Shown here: in pieces, positions 1 to 6,402 of the stretch | Position numbering within the stretch: the stretch's first letter is position 1 | Layout: every line of letters starts with the position of its first letter | Origin: Pseudomonadota bacterium | GTDB taxonomy: Bacteria > Pseudomonadota > Alphaproteobacteria > Sphingomonadales > Sphingomonadaceae | Direction of reading: 5' to 3' | Assembly (NCBI GenBank): GCA_023413015.1 | Contig: JAEZQR010000286.1 | Location: forward strand, 1 to 26,998 | Length of the DNA stretch: 26,998 nt | Notes under the pieces: model-generated | The model's database searches: none | What the model saw: only the letters and a program-made list of their open reading frames with translations | What the model was told of the DNA's origin: nothing | Program-made: the position numbers and the translations under genes

Positions 1-1
1 G

Positions 2-127
2 CATGCCGCTCAGCGCGCCGATGAACTGCTCGACTCGGGCGACCTCGACGGCCAGCGCGTGTGGAAGGCGATCCTTATCCGCATCGCCCAGCTCCGCGAC
101 CCCGCGCTGCCGCCGCTCCTCCAGTAG
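2..127 (+). CDS. Hypothetical protein, C-terminal fragment (partial at window start)
   Basis: An open frame enters from the left edge and ends at a TAG at 125-127, giving the last 41 residues of a protein. It contains the stretch ADELLDSGDLDGQRVWKAIL followed by IRIAQLRD. The pattern of a short helical segment, a D-G-x-x-x-W motif and a second helix resembles small sphingomonad proteins of the DUF6961 type, but this is recalled resemblance and not a search result. A hairpin with a T-run follows 18 bases after the stop and would end its transcript. Function is unknown. The same-strand genes downstream belong to the same accessory block. Confidence 0.5.
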   Translation, partial: HAAQRADELLDSGDLDGQRVWKAILIRIAQLRDPALPPLLQ

Positions 128-145
128 CCTGTTCCCGGTCTGACC

Positions 146-165
146 CCAGGTGTTCACCTGGTTTT
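146..165 (+). terminator. Probable rho-independent terminator
   Basis: A perfect inverted repeat CCAGGTG-TT-CACCTGG (146-161; realistically a 6-bp stem with a GTTC loop) is followed at once by TTTT (162-165). It lies 18 bases after the stop codon of the partial gene ending at 127, the expected place for a terminator. The stem is short, so it could instead be an operator palindrome for the regulator gene that follows. Confidence 0.5.
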
Positions 166-220
166 CAATTGGTTAGCAAACTTCCTCAGCGCCTTGGCAA
201 GCTCTGAGAGCGCCTGCTGG

Positions 221-240
221 TCCTTCCACTGATGGAAGGA
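221..240 (+). promoter_or_regulatory. Inverted repeat overlapping the ribosome binding site of the MarR-like gene
   Basis: TCCTTCCA (221-228), a CTGA spacer and TGGAAGGA (233-240) form a perfect 8-bp inverted repeat. The right arm contains the Shine-Dalgarno sequence GGAAGGA (234-240), six bases before the ATG at 247. In RNA the hairpin would bury the ribosome binding site. In DNA the palindrome could be an operator, for example for autoregulation by the winged-helix protein encoded downstream. The structure is seen directly; the function is inferred. Confidence 0.45.
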
Positions 241-246
241 CTACCG

Positions 247-756
247 ATGACTGCCAGTCAGACACCCTCCGTCTTCACCTCCTTTGCCGATGATCTTCGC
301 CGGCTCGCCGATCATACCACCCGCTCGGCTGATCTGGCGCAGAGCCTGGCCGATGAAGCGCGAAGCGAGGATGGTCGCTGCCCGTTGTGCGCGCGCAGCC
401 ACAGCGGGGAAGTCACACCCGACTATGTGCGTTCGGTCTACCGGATGCGCCGCCTGCGCGACGACTACCTGCCCGCCGACCTGTTCGCCGATCCGGCCTG
501 GGACATGCTGCTCGACCTCACCCGTGCCCATCTGATGGACAGCAACGTTTCGGTTTCCAGCCTGTGCATCGCCGCCGCCGTGCCGACCACGACCGGCCTG
601 CGCTGGATCAACGGGCTCAATGAGCGCGGGATGATCGAGCGCTACCCCGATCCCGCCGACGGGCGGCGCATCTTCGTCCGCATTGCCGAGCGCACGCTTC
701 AGGCCATGCTCGACTACCTGTCGAAGGTGCGGCAGATGGGAGGGCACGCGCTGTGA
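247..756 (+). CDS. MarR-like winged-helix DNA-binding protein
   Basis: This 169-residue protein has a C-terminal half that reads as a MarR-type winged helix. The segment starting AWDMLLDLTRAHL is followed by a helix-turn-helix (SVSSLCIAAAVPTTTGLRWI), then the wing with the characteristic D-P-x-D-G-R-R motif (YPDPADGRRIFVRIA) and a closing helix. A cysteine pair (CPLC, near residue 46) in the N-terminal half may be structural. ATG 247 is preferred over the in-frame ATG at 232 because GGAAGGA lies six bases upstream of 247. It is probably a local transcriptional regulator; its target is unknown. It sits 54 bp ahead of an exonuclease gene on the same strand, and the pair may be co-transcribed. 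Which ligand it senses, if any, cannot be seen. Confidence 0.75.
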   Translation: MTASQTPSVFTSFADDLRRLADHTTRSADLAQSLADEARSEDGRCPLCARSHSGEVTPDYVRSVYRMRRLRDDYLPADLFADPAWDMLLDLTRAHLMDSNVSVSSLCIAAAVPTTTGLRWINGLNERGMIERYPDPADGRRIFVRIAERTLQAMLDYLSKVRQMGGHAL

Positions 757-810
757 GACCCCCCACACGCTGACTTTCTCGCTGCCAAGACTGCAGCTTA
801 TAGTGGGTCC

Positions 811-1743
811 ATGGGGGAGAGCGACGATCTTGCGGCGATAGCCGACCGGCTGGCGGCGACGCCGGACTACCGCGTCCTGCGCCGCATCAAGCCAGTGGAG
901 CGCTTCCACGTCCCGACCAGTCGGGAGGGCCTGCGCATCGGCGCCGTGCTCGATGTCGAGACCACCGGCCTTGACCGTGACGGCGACCGCATCATCGAGC
1001 TCGCGATCCAGCGCTTTCGGTTCGATGAGGTGGGCCGCATCGTCGAGGTCGGCACGCCGCGGGTCTGGCGCGAAGACCCCGGCCGGCCGCTCGAACCCGA
1101 GATCACCGCGCTCACCGGCCTCACCGATGCGGATCTGGCCGGTCAGGCGATCGATGACGAGCTCGCGATCAAACTGCTGTCCTCGTGCGACGTGATCGTG
1201 GCCCACAACGCGGCCTTTGATAGGCCCTACGTCGAGAAGCGCCTACCGGCGATTGCGGGCCAGGCGTGGGCCTGCTCGTGCCATGATCTCGATTGGCGCG
1301 CGCTCGGCTTTGAGGGGAGGGCGCTCTCGCACCTGTTGATGCAGGCCGGCTGGTACTACGAGGCGCACCGCGCCGAGACCGACGTGCTGGCGCTCCTTCA
1401 CCTGCTGGCCCACGGCTTGGCTGACGGGGCGACGGTGCTGGCGAAGCTCGTCGCGGCGGCCGAGCGCTCGACCTACCGCGTGCATGCGATCGATTCCCCG
1501 TTCGACAGCAAGGATCGCCTGAAGGCGCGCGGCTACAGCTGGAATGCGGTGCTGCGCTTCTGGTGGCGCGAAATCGGATCCGAGCAGTTGGTCGCGGAGC
1601 AGCAGTGGCTGAAGAGCGAGGTCTACACTGGCTGGGGCGAACCGGCGGTGCACGAAGTCACTTGGCATGAGCGACACGGCGAATGGCTGAGTGCCGCGCC
1701 GGTTGAGAAGGCGTTCGCTCGTGCGGGCGCGGCCGCAGAATAA
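811..1743 (+). CDS. DnaQ-like 3'-5' exonuclease (DEDDh family)
   Basis: This 310-residue protein has the exonuclease domain of the DNA polymerase III epsilon subunit/RNase T superfamily. Exo I is DVETTGLDRDGDRIIELA near residues 48-65, supplying the first Asp and Glu. Exo II is VIVAHNAAFDRPYVEKR near 129-145. Exo III is HRAETDVLALLHLL near 187-200, with His and Asp in the DEDDh spacing. About 100 residues follow the nuclease domain, Trp-rich and ending in EKAFARAGAAAE, which I do not recognise. It would remove nucleotides from 3' ends of DNA or RNA. It is not the replicative dnaQ gene judging by the divergent extension and the accessory setting. It follows the MarR-like gene by 54 bp. No strong Shine-Dalgarno precedes ATG 811. 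Confidence 0.8.
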   Translation: MGESDDLAAIADRLAATPDYRVLRRIKPVERFHVPTSREGLRIGAVLDVETTGLDRDGDRIIELAIQRFRFDEVGRIVEVGTPRVWREDPGRPLEPEITALTGLTDADLAGQAIDDELAIKLLSSCDVIVAHNAAFDRPYVEKRLPAIAGQAWACSCHDLDWRALGFEGRALSHLLMQAGWYYEAHRAETDVLALLHLLAHGLADGATVLAKLVAAAERSTYRVHAIDSPFDSKDRLKARGYSWNAVLRFWWREIGSEQLVAEQQWLKSEVYTGWGEPAVHEVTWHERHGEWLSAAPVEKAFARAGAAAE

Positions 1744-1748
1744 CGCGT

Positions 1749-1777
1749 CTGCCAGGAGCCGTGGATTCAGCTGGCAG
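1749..1777 (+). repeat. Inverted repeat after the exonuclease gene
   Basis: CTGCCAG (1749-1755) and CTGGCAG (1771-1777) form a 7-bp inverted repeat with a 15-base loop, starting six bases after the exonuclease stop. It could be a weak stem at the transcript end, but there is no T-run, so terminator function is not supported. Confidence 0.25.
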
Positions 1778-1892
1778 CGGGGCCAGGTTCTGAAGTCGAA
1801 CGACCGGGTATTTGGGAAGACCTCGTCGATCTTTGCGCATCTGCACCCGTACGCCGGCGGCGCGGTCGGGCGGGACGACCGGAAAGGCGAAG

Positions 1893-2264
1893 ATGGCGAA
1901 GGGCGACAGGACGCCATGGACTCCGGGTCAGCAATGCGCGACAGGTGCAGGCGTGCGGCACGACTTTCTCATCGCGACTGGGCAGGCGATCGTCCGGCTT
2001 CGCAAGGCGCGAGGTCTGTCTCAGGGCGAGTTGGCAGCCGCCGCTGACCTCAAGCAGTGCTATCTCGCGCGGGTCGAGGGCGGCTACCAGAATGCCGCCC
2101 AGCTGACGCTGCTGCGGATCGCGATGGCGCTCGAGGTGCAGGTCGCTGACCTCCACGCCGGCTACCGGCACGAGGTTGGGGCGGAGGCGCTAGCGGCGCT
2201 GCCGAGGTCGCGCCGGCGGCGTGCCGGCCAAACGCCTGCGTCCCGCCCGGTCGGTGCGGAATAG
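1893..2264 (+). CDS. XRE-family helix-turn-helix protein
   Basis: This is a 123-residue protein. After about 25 N-terminal residues comes a classic XRE/Cro-CI domain: HDFLIATGQAIVRLRKARG, then LSQGELAAAADLKQCYLARV, and a tail helix with LTLLRIAMALEVQVADLHA. The SQxELA...YLARVE pattern is the typical recognition helix region. The C-terminus is a short Arg-rich tail (RSRRRRAG). ATG 1893 is chosen because GGAAAGG (1881-1887) sits five bases upstream; longer in-frame starts lack a ribosome binding site. It is a probable transcriptional repressor or regulator of the surrounding accessory genes. Nothing shows which promoter it controls. Confidence 0.75.
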   Translation: MAKGDRTPWTPGQQCATGAGVRHDFLIATGQAIVRLRKARGLSQGELAAAADLKQCYLARVEGGYQNAAQLTLLRIAMALEVQVADLHAGYRHEVGAEALAALPRSRRRRAGQTPASRPVGAE

Positions 2265-2318
2265 GCGGCCTTCCGACCTCGCATGCCGTCCCCGCCCGGG
2301 TCCTGAGACAAGGACGGC

Positions 2319-2338
2319 CCCGGCCGCTGGCGGCCGGG
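2319..2338 (+). repeat. Strong GC hairpin downstream of the XRE gene
   Basis: CCCGGCCGC and GCGGCCGGG form a perfect 9-bp inverted repeat separated by TG. It lies 54 bases after the XRE stop codon. There is no T-run, so it is not a canonical intrinsic terminator, but it would form a very stable RNA stem. Confidence 0.4.
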
Positions 2339-2560
2339 CGAGGGGCTCATGAACGACAACCATCCGCTACCGACCTTCCCGTGCCCGCGTCGGCGCCGGG
2401 GCGCGGTCAGACGCTGCCGATCGCGGCGCTCTTAGCCGCCGCCGGGCTGTTCAGCGCGCCGCAGGCGCTGGCGCTGCTGTCGATCCTGGCGCTTTGGGTG
2501 CCCGAGGTGACGCCATGGAAGACTTCCAGCACGCTGTCATCCGGAGAGAGAAGGTGCCGT

Positions 2561-2608
2561 ATGGCTGAGTTCACGCGCGAGGCGCTTTACGCGCCGCTCG
2601 CGCGCTAG
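2561..2608 (+). pseudogene. Possible truncated 5' end of a 'FTRE-LY' family hypothetical gene
   Basis: An ATG at 2561 is preceded by AAGG six bases upstream, and opens a 15-codon frame reading MAEFTREALYAPLAR before TAG. The start resembles a widespread proteobacterial hypothetical family whose N-terminus reads roughly FTRE-LY-LVW followed by a helix-turn-helix-like segment. Here the match stops after LYA and the frame ends, as if the gene had been cut. The cut falls where the oppositely oriented catabolic operon ends (stop at 2605), so it could mark a recombination junction. The family resemblance is from memory and covers only eight residues. Confidence 0.3.
2574..2604 (-). terminator. Hairpin directly after the SRPBCC stop codon (possible operon end)
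   Basis: Read on the minus strand, the stop codon of the SRPBCC gene (2607-2605) is followed at once by a stem of CGCGCGA/TCGCGCG plus GGCGC/GCGCC (12 bp with a 2-nt bulge) and a GTAAA loop. It has no T-run, so it may act as a 3' stabilising stem or a weak or factor-dependent terminator for the TonB-receptor/oxygenase operon. Confidence 0.35.
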
Positions 2609-3063
2609 GCCGATTCGATGGCTCGTTCCAACGCCTCGGCAACCGCGGCCCGAACATTATCGAGGTACATGCCGATATTGCTCCTCGACATCGCGGCGTA
2701 GTCGGCGTCGTCGGGGTCGATCGGGCAGAACTGCGTGCGCACCAGAACGACGCATGCATCGGGACCGGCCGCGCCGACCGAGATGTGCCCACGATACTCG
2801 GCCCACTGCAACGGGCCGTTGTCGACCATGCTGTACTCGATGACGCGGTCATGATTGTCGAGGCGCTCGAGGCGCTCGATGACGTGGCCGCCACCCAGAT
2901 GCGACGCCAAGTGATAGACGCGCAGCGCCCCGATGCCGTGGCCGCGCGTCTCGACGCGGGCGACATAGCCGCGCGTGAGAGCACTGCTGCCAAAGTCACC
3001 AACGATCGACCAAGCCAAGTCAGCCGGCGCGTCGATCCGCGCCGCCATTTCGACAGTCTGCAT
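2605..3063 (-). CDS. SRPBCC (START/Bet v1-like) family protein
   Basis: This 152-residue protein has the SRPBCC/polyketide-cyclase-type fold signature. It opens with a beta strand and the motif ARIDAPADLAWSIVGDFG, then has a central strand region (RVYHLASHLGGGHVIERLER), IEYSMVDNGPL in the middle, and a long C-terminal helix (VRAAVAEALERAIESA). Such proteins bind hydrophobic ligands in a cavity. ATG 3063 is chosen because AAGGGA lies six bases upstream; a TTG six bases earlier is less likely. It follows the Rieske oxygenase gene by 26 bp on the same strand and is probably the last gene of that operon. It may bind the substrate or product of the oxygenase. No catalytic residues can be assigned. 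Confidence 0.7.
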   Translation of the reverse strand: MQTVEMAARIDAPADLAWSIVGDFGSSALTRGYVARVETRGHGIGALRVYHLASHLGGGHVIERLERLDNHDRVIEYSMVDNGPLQWAEYRGHISVGAAGPDACVVLVRTQFCPIDPDDADYAAMSRSNIGMYLDNVRAAVAEALERAIESA

Positions 3064-3089
3064 GGGCAATCCCTTTCGGTTTGAGGCGC

Positions 3090-4145
3090 TCAGCGAATGT
3101 AGTCGGCGCCTGGATGCGCGCGCGGATATTTCCCAAGATACTCGAGGAACTTGGCAAGCCCACGATCACTCCTGGTGAACATGCCGCGCGTGAAGCGGAT
3201 CGTGTTCAGAATGTCGGCATCCTGGCACACCACGGTCCATTCGAGATTCATGGCGAAATCGAGCGTTTCCTGGACAGCGCGGTCGCCTTCGGGCGTACCG
3301 TCCGACTTCTGCGTCGCGATAATGAAGTAGCTGCGCAACGTGCCGGGCCGGTGGAGTCCGCAAGGGTAAAGGAATGCGAACCACCGACCATTGGCGCTGC
3401 CCGTTTGGTAGAAGATGTTGGTGCCGCGGATGCCGACGTCATACTCGATCGGATCACCGGTCTCGCGGAAGCGGCCGCTGAGCCGATAGTCATAGCCGAA
3501 CTGGTGCCAGCGGATGTCGCCCACGGGATCGTCGCCGTCCAGCTCGATGCCATGCACGCAGCGGATATGGTTGAAGTCCGATGTGTTGCACATGAACACC
3601 CAAGGCTCAGCCAGCAGGTCCATGACCGGTATGTCGGCATGGAAGGCGAGCTCCTCGTCGGGAAGGCCGAGGTCGGGCAGGTCGAACAGCGGCGTCTCGC
3701 CGTTGAACGCCCAGATCAGCCCGAAACGCTCCTGCGTCGGATAGCGGAAGACGCGCATGCCCGAAACCACTGGGTCGTCGTTGCCGGTCCTCACACAGCG
3801 GCCGGCGCCGTTGAACTGCCACTTGTGGAACGCACAGACCAACTGTCCGTCGACTACCGTGCCGACCGACAGGTCCGCGCCGTTGTGCGGACAGTAGGCG
3901 CTCACGACATTTGCCACGCCGTCTTCCGAGCGGAACACCGCGACCCGGCCATCGAGGAAGTTGCGACCGATCACTTGCCCGGCCGCGACGTCGCGCGACC
4001 TGCAGAGCGGCCACCAGGTCTGCGAGAAAGCGCCGCCATCGCCCTCGTAGGTCACGCCCTTGCCATGGCGGCGGCGATCGATGAGCTGTTCAGACGCGAT
4101 GTCACCGTTGAAATAGCGCTCGAGGTCGAAGGGGTTGCTCGACAT
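3090..4145 (-). CDS. Rieske non-heme iron oxygenase, alpha subunit
   Basis: This 351-residue protein would insert oxygen into, or demethylate, an organic substrate. The N-terminal Rieske [2Fe-2S] domain has CPH (Cys85, His87) and CAFH (Cys104, His107), the C-x-H...C-x2-H pattern. The catalytic domain carries DFNHIRCVH with His193 and His198 (H-x4-H), plus a downstream Asp candidate in VVCQDADIL, forming the facial-triad iron site. Length and lack of a neighbouring beta-subunit gene fit the homotrimeric class (vanillate/phthalate/steroid-type oxygenases). ATG 4145 is preferred over 4178, since GGAG precedes it and 4178 would overlap the receptor gene. It lies 13 bp after the TonB receptor gene and is probably co-transcribed. 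Electrons would come from the reductase at 9902-11161. The substrate is not identifiable. Confidence 0.88.
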   Translation of the reverse strand: MSSNPFDLERYFNGDIASEQLIDRRRHGKGVTYEGDGGAFSQTWWPLCRSRDVAAGQVIGRNFLDGRVAVFRSEDGVANVVSAYCPHNGADLSVGTVVDGQLVCAFHKWQFNGAGRCVRTGNDDPVVSGMRVFRYPTQERFGLIWAFNGETPLFDLPDLGLPDEELAFHADIPVMDLLAEPWVFMCNTSDFNHIRCVHGIELDGDDPVGDIRWHQFGYDYRLSGRFRETGDPIEYDVGIRGTNIFYQTGSANGRWFAFLYPCGLHRPGTLRSYFIIATQKSDGTPEGDRAVQETLDFAMNLEWTVVCQDADILNTIRFTRGMFTRSDRGLAKFLEYLGKYPRAHPGADYIR

Positions 4146-4158
4146 GGCGGAACTCCGT

Positions 4159-6249
4159 TCAGAACTTGTAGGTGACATTGACCCCGTACCGGCGCGGCAT
4201 GCCGGGGTAACGGATGTCGGTGAAACCGGCCGAGAACTCCTTGGCGAAGAACTCCTCAGTATATTCGACGTCGAAGAGGTTATCGACGAAGCCCGCGACC
4301 GACAGGCGATCGCGCGTCCAGGTCAGCCGCGCATCGACGAGATGCACATCGTCCTGCTTGGCGCGGTTGTCGACGTGCCAGTAGTTGCCGCCCTTGCCCG
4401 AATATTCGAGCCGCGCGGCGAGCGCCGCGTCGCCCAGCGGCACGGTGTACTGGCCCGACAGCACGTAGGACCACTTATAGGTGAGCGGCACCTTGTTGCC
4501 GCGGAAAGTGTCGGTGCCGTCGAAGTTCTTGATCTCGCTGTCGATGAGCCCGAGCGAAGCGCCGAGTTCGAGCCGGTCGGTCGGACGCGCCTGCATCTCC
4601 GCCTCGAAGCCGAGGATCTTGGTGTCGGCGATGTTGATGATGCCCTGCTCGGCGACGCGCAGCAGAAACACCTGCTGGTCCTTGTACTCGATGTAGAAGG
4701 CCGATGCGTTGAGCGTGAGCCGGCGGTCGAGCAGGCTGTTCTTGGTGCCAACTTCGTAGTTGGTGGTCGTCTCGGGCTTGTAAACCTCCGGAAAGGTGCC
4801 GCTCGGCGAGTTGAAACCGCCGCTGCGAAAGCCCCGCGCCGCGGTAGCATAGACCATGCTGTCATCACTCAGATCGTACTTGACCGAGAGCTTGGGCTGC
4901 CACTCCTCGAAGCTGGCCTCGCGCCGGGCGCTGCCGGGGACCAGCCGATCGCGCTGCTTGCGCTTGTCGTGATCGTAGCGAAGCGCCGCAGTAATCTCGA
5001 GCTCGGGCAGGAGATCGTAGCTCAGCTGCGCATAGCCCGCCTTGGTTTGGATGTCCTCGGTCGAGCGCGTGACCGGCAGCGGCGCGTAGCTCGACAGTGG
5101 CAGGCCGGTCGCTGTCGCGTCCGGCGACAGCAGCAGCACCGTGTCGACCTTACGCTTGCCGTCGAGATAATAGGTGCCGACCGTCCAGCGGAAGCGCTGA
5201 TTCGATGGCGAGGCGAGGCGCAGCTCCTGTGTCACGGTCGAATAGTCGCGACCCTGCGTCGCGCCGAGAATCGACTGAGGTAGCCAATCCAGATCCTCAA
5301 CGAGATCGACCTTGGTGTCGGCGACCGCGGTCGTTGAGGTGATTGTCACCGGCCCGGTGTCATAGTCGATCTTGAGCGAGCCTTCGCGATTGTCACGGAC
5401 ACTGCGGCCGAGCACGTCGGCCTGGATCGGTGTTTTGGTGTCATTGGGACTGTTGGGCGGCAGCGGGATGTACCATGAGGCACCGCCTTCGAGGTCGCCA
5501 AAGGCGCCGCGCAGGTCGATGGTAAGTGCGTCGGTCGGCTTGAAGAGCAGTCGGCTGCGAACGTTGAGGTCCTCGACGAAATCGACCTTACGGTCGAGCG
5601 TCACATTCTCAAACACGCCGTCGAAGTCGCGGTAGTCGGCAGCGATGCGGAACAGCAGCTTGTCGGCGATCAGCGGGCCGCTGATCGCGCCCATCAGCCG
5701 CCGGTCGTCGCCATTCGCGTACTCCGCGCTGACCCGTCCTTCGACCGTATCGGTGGGCATGCGCGTCGTGATGACGATCGCGCCGCCGATCGCGTTGCGG
5801 CCGTAGAGCGCGCCTTGCGGCCCCTTCAGCACCTCAATTCGCTCGAGATCAAACAGCGCCTGCTTGATCATGTCGGTCGAGTTGAGCTGCACGCCGTCAA
5901 CGACCAGCGCGACCGGCGCCTCGCCGTTACGAACCTGGCCGATGCCGCGCACACTGATGGCGACGTTGCCCGAGTCTTGCGAGTCGACCAGCGACAGGTT
6001 GGGAATGAGCGCCGAAGCATCGTCGACGCTGCGGATGCCGGCCTGCTCGATCATGCGCGCCGAGAGCACCGAGATCGAGTCGGGAACGTCCTGTACATTC
6101 TCGGCGCGCTTGCGGGCGGTAACGACCAGCTCCTCGTCAGCGACATCGGCCGCTGCTGCCGCGTCCTGCGCAAGCGCGGCAGCGCCGTGCATCGCCAGCG
6201 CGAACAGCGAGATTTGTCCGATGCGAAACGGCGTCGAGGTCCTGCGCAT
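4159..6249 (-). CDS. TonB-dependent outer-membrane receptor
   Basis: This 696-residue protein has a signal peptide (MRRTSTPFRIGQ, then a hydrophobic core ending AAALAQ) and a TonB-box-like EELVVTARKR near residue 40. A plug domain follows (DVPDSISVLSARMI; SVRGIGQVRNGEAPVALVVD; RIEVLKGPQGALYGRNAIGG), then a 22-strand type barrel ending in YGVNVTYKF with the usual terminal Phe. ATG 6249 is chosen because GGGGGAG lies just upstream and the signal peptide starts there. It probably takes up the substrate of the oxygenase encoded 13 bp downstream, as is common for catabolic TonB receptors in sphingomonads. Siderophore uptake is a less likely alternative given the operon partners. Confidence 0.9.
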   Translation of the reverse strand: MRRTSTPFRIGQISLFALAMHGAAALAQDAAAAADVADEELVVTARKRAENVQDVPDSISVLSARMIEQAGIRSVDDASALIPNLSLVDSQDSGNVAISVRGIGQVRNGEAPVALVVDGVQLNSTDMIKQALFDLERIEVLKGPQGALYGRNAIGGAIVITTRMPTDTVEGRVSAEYANGDDRRLMGAISGPLIADKLLFRIAADYRDFDGVFENVTLDRKVDFVEDLNVRSRLLFKPTDALTIDLRGAFGDLEGGASWYIPLPPNSPNDTKTPIQADVLGRSVRDNREGSLKIDYDTGPVTITSTTAVADTKVDLVEDLDWLPQSILGATQGRDYSTVTQELRLASPSNQRFRWTVGTYYLDGKRKVDTVLLLSPDATATGLPLSSYAPLPVTRSTEDIQTKAGYAQLSYDLLPELEITAALRYDHDKRKQRDRLVPGSARREASFEEWQPKLSVKYDLSDDSMVYATAARGFRSGGFNSPSGTFPEVYKPETTTNYEVGTKNSLLDRRLTLNASAFYIEYKDQQVFLLRVAEQGIINIADTKILGFEAEMQARPTDRLELGASLGLIDSEIKNFDGTDTFRGNKVPLTYKWSYVLSGQYTVPLGDAALAARLEYSGKGGNYWHVDNRAKQDDVHLVDARLTWTRDRLSVAGFVDNLFDVEYTEEFFAKEFSAGFTDIRYPGMPRRYGVNVTYKF

Positions 6250-6402
6250 CTCGTCTCCCCCTCCCTCTTGGTGGCGCCGGGCAGCTACGCCCGAAAGCCT
6301 GATTGGTAGGGCGGCCGGTGAGGAGCGCCTATCGGTCGAAAAGGTGGAGGCAGGCCCGACGGTGGCACTCACCGCACTCCTCCGGAAGGGTGGAGTACAG
6401 CC
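6250..6402 (-). promoter_or_regulatory. Promoter region of the TonB receptor/oxygenase operon with GGTGGAG repeats
   Basis: This 153-bp gap follows the regulator's stop codon. On the + strand it holds two copies of GGTGGAG (6343-6349 and 6389-6395) and a related GGTGGCA (6361-6367), as direct repeats. The same heptamer occurs once in the divergent promoter at about 9.09 kb. MalT-family regulators bind short asymmetric G-rich boxes in tandem, so these are candidate binding sites for the LuxR-type regulator encoded next door. No clear -35/-10 elements were seen. Confidence 0.35.

Larger units (their letters stand above)
2265..2604. other. Gene-poor interval with hairpins and small open frames
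   Basis: No convincing full gene lies here. It holds a strong GC hairpin (2319-2338) and a GTG-started open frame from 2381 to 2608 with a hydrophobic stretch (LLAAAGLFSAPQALALLSI). It also holds a 17-codon frame at 2515-2568 (MEDFQHAVIRREKVPYG) with an upstream GAGG, a possible cut-off gene start at 2561, and a second hairpin touching the stop codon of the SRPBCC gene. The overlapping short frames with plausible ribosome binding sites look like the worn remains of a small operon of island genes. Confidence 0.4.

Noticed and set aside
3081..4175. Long open frame on the + strand opposite the Rieske oxygenase
   Set aside because: Shadow frame of a GC-rich gene: no domain character, no ribosome binding site, and the minus strand carries clear Rieske and iron-binding motifs.
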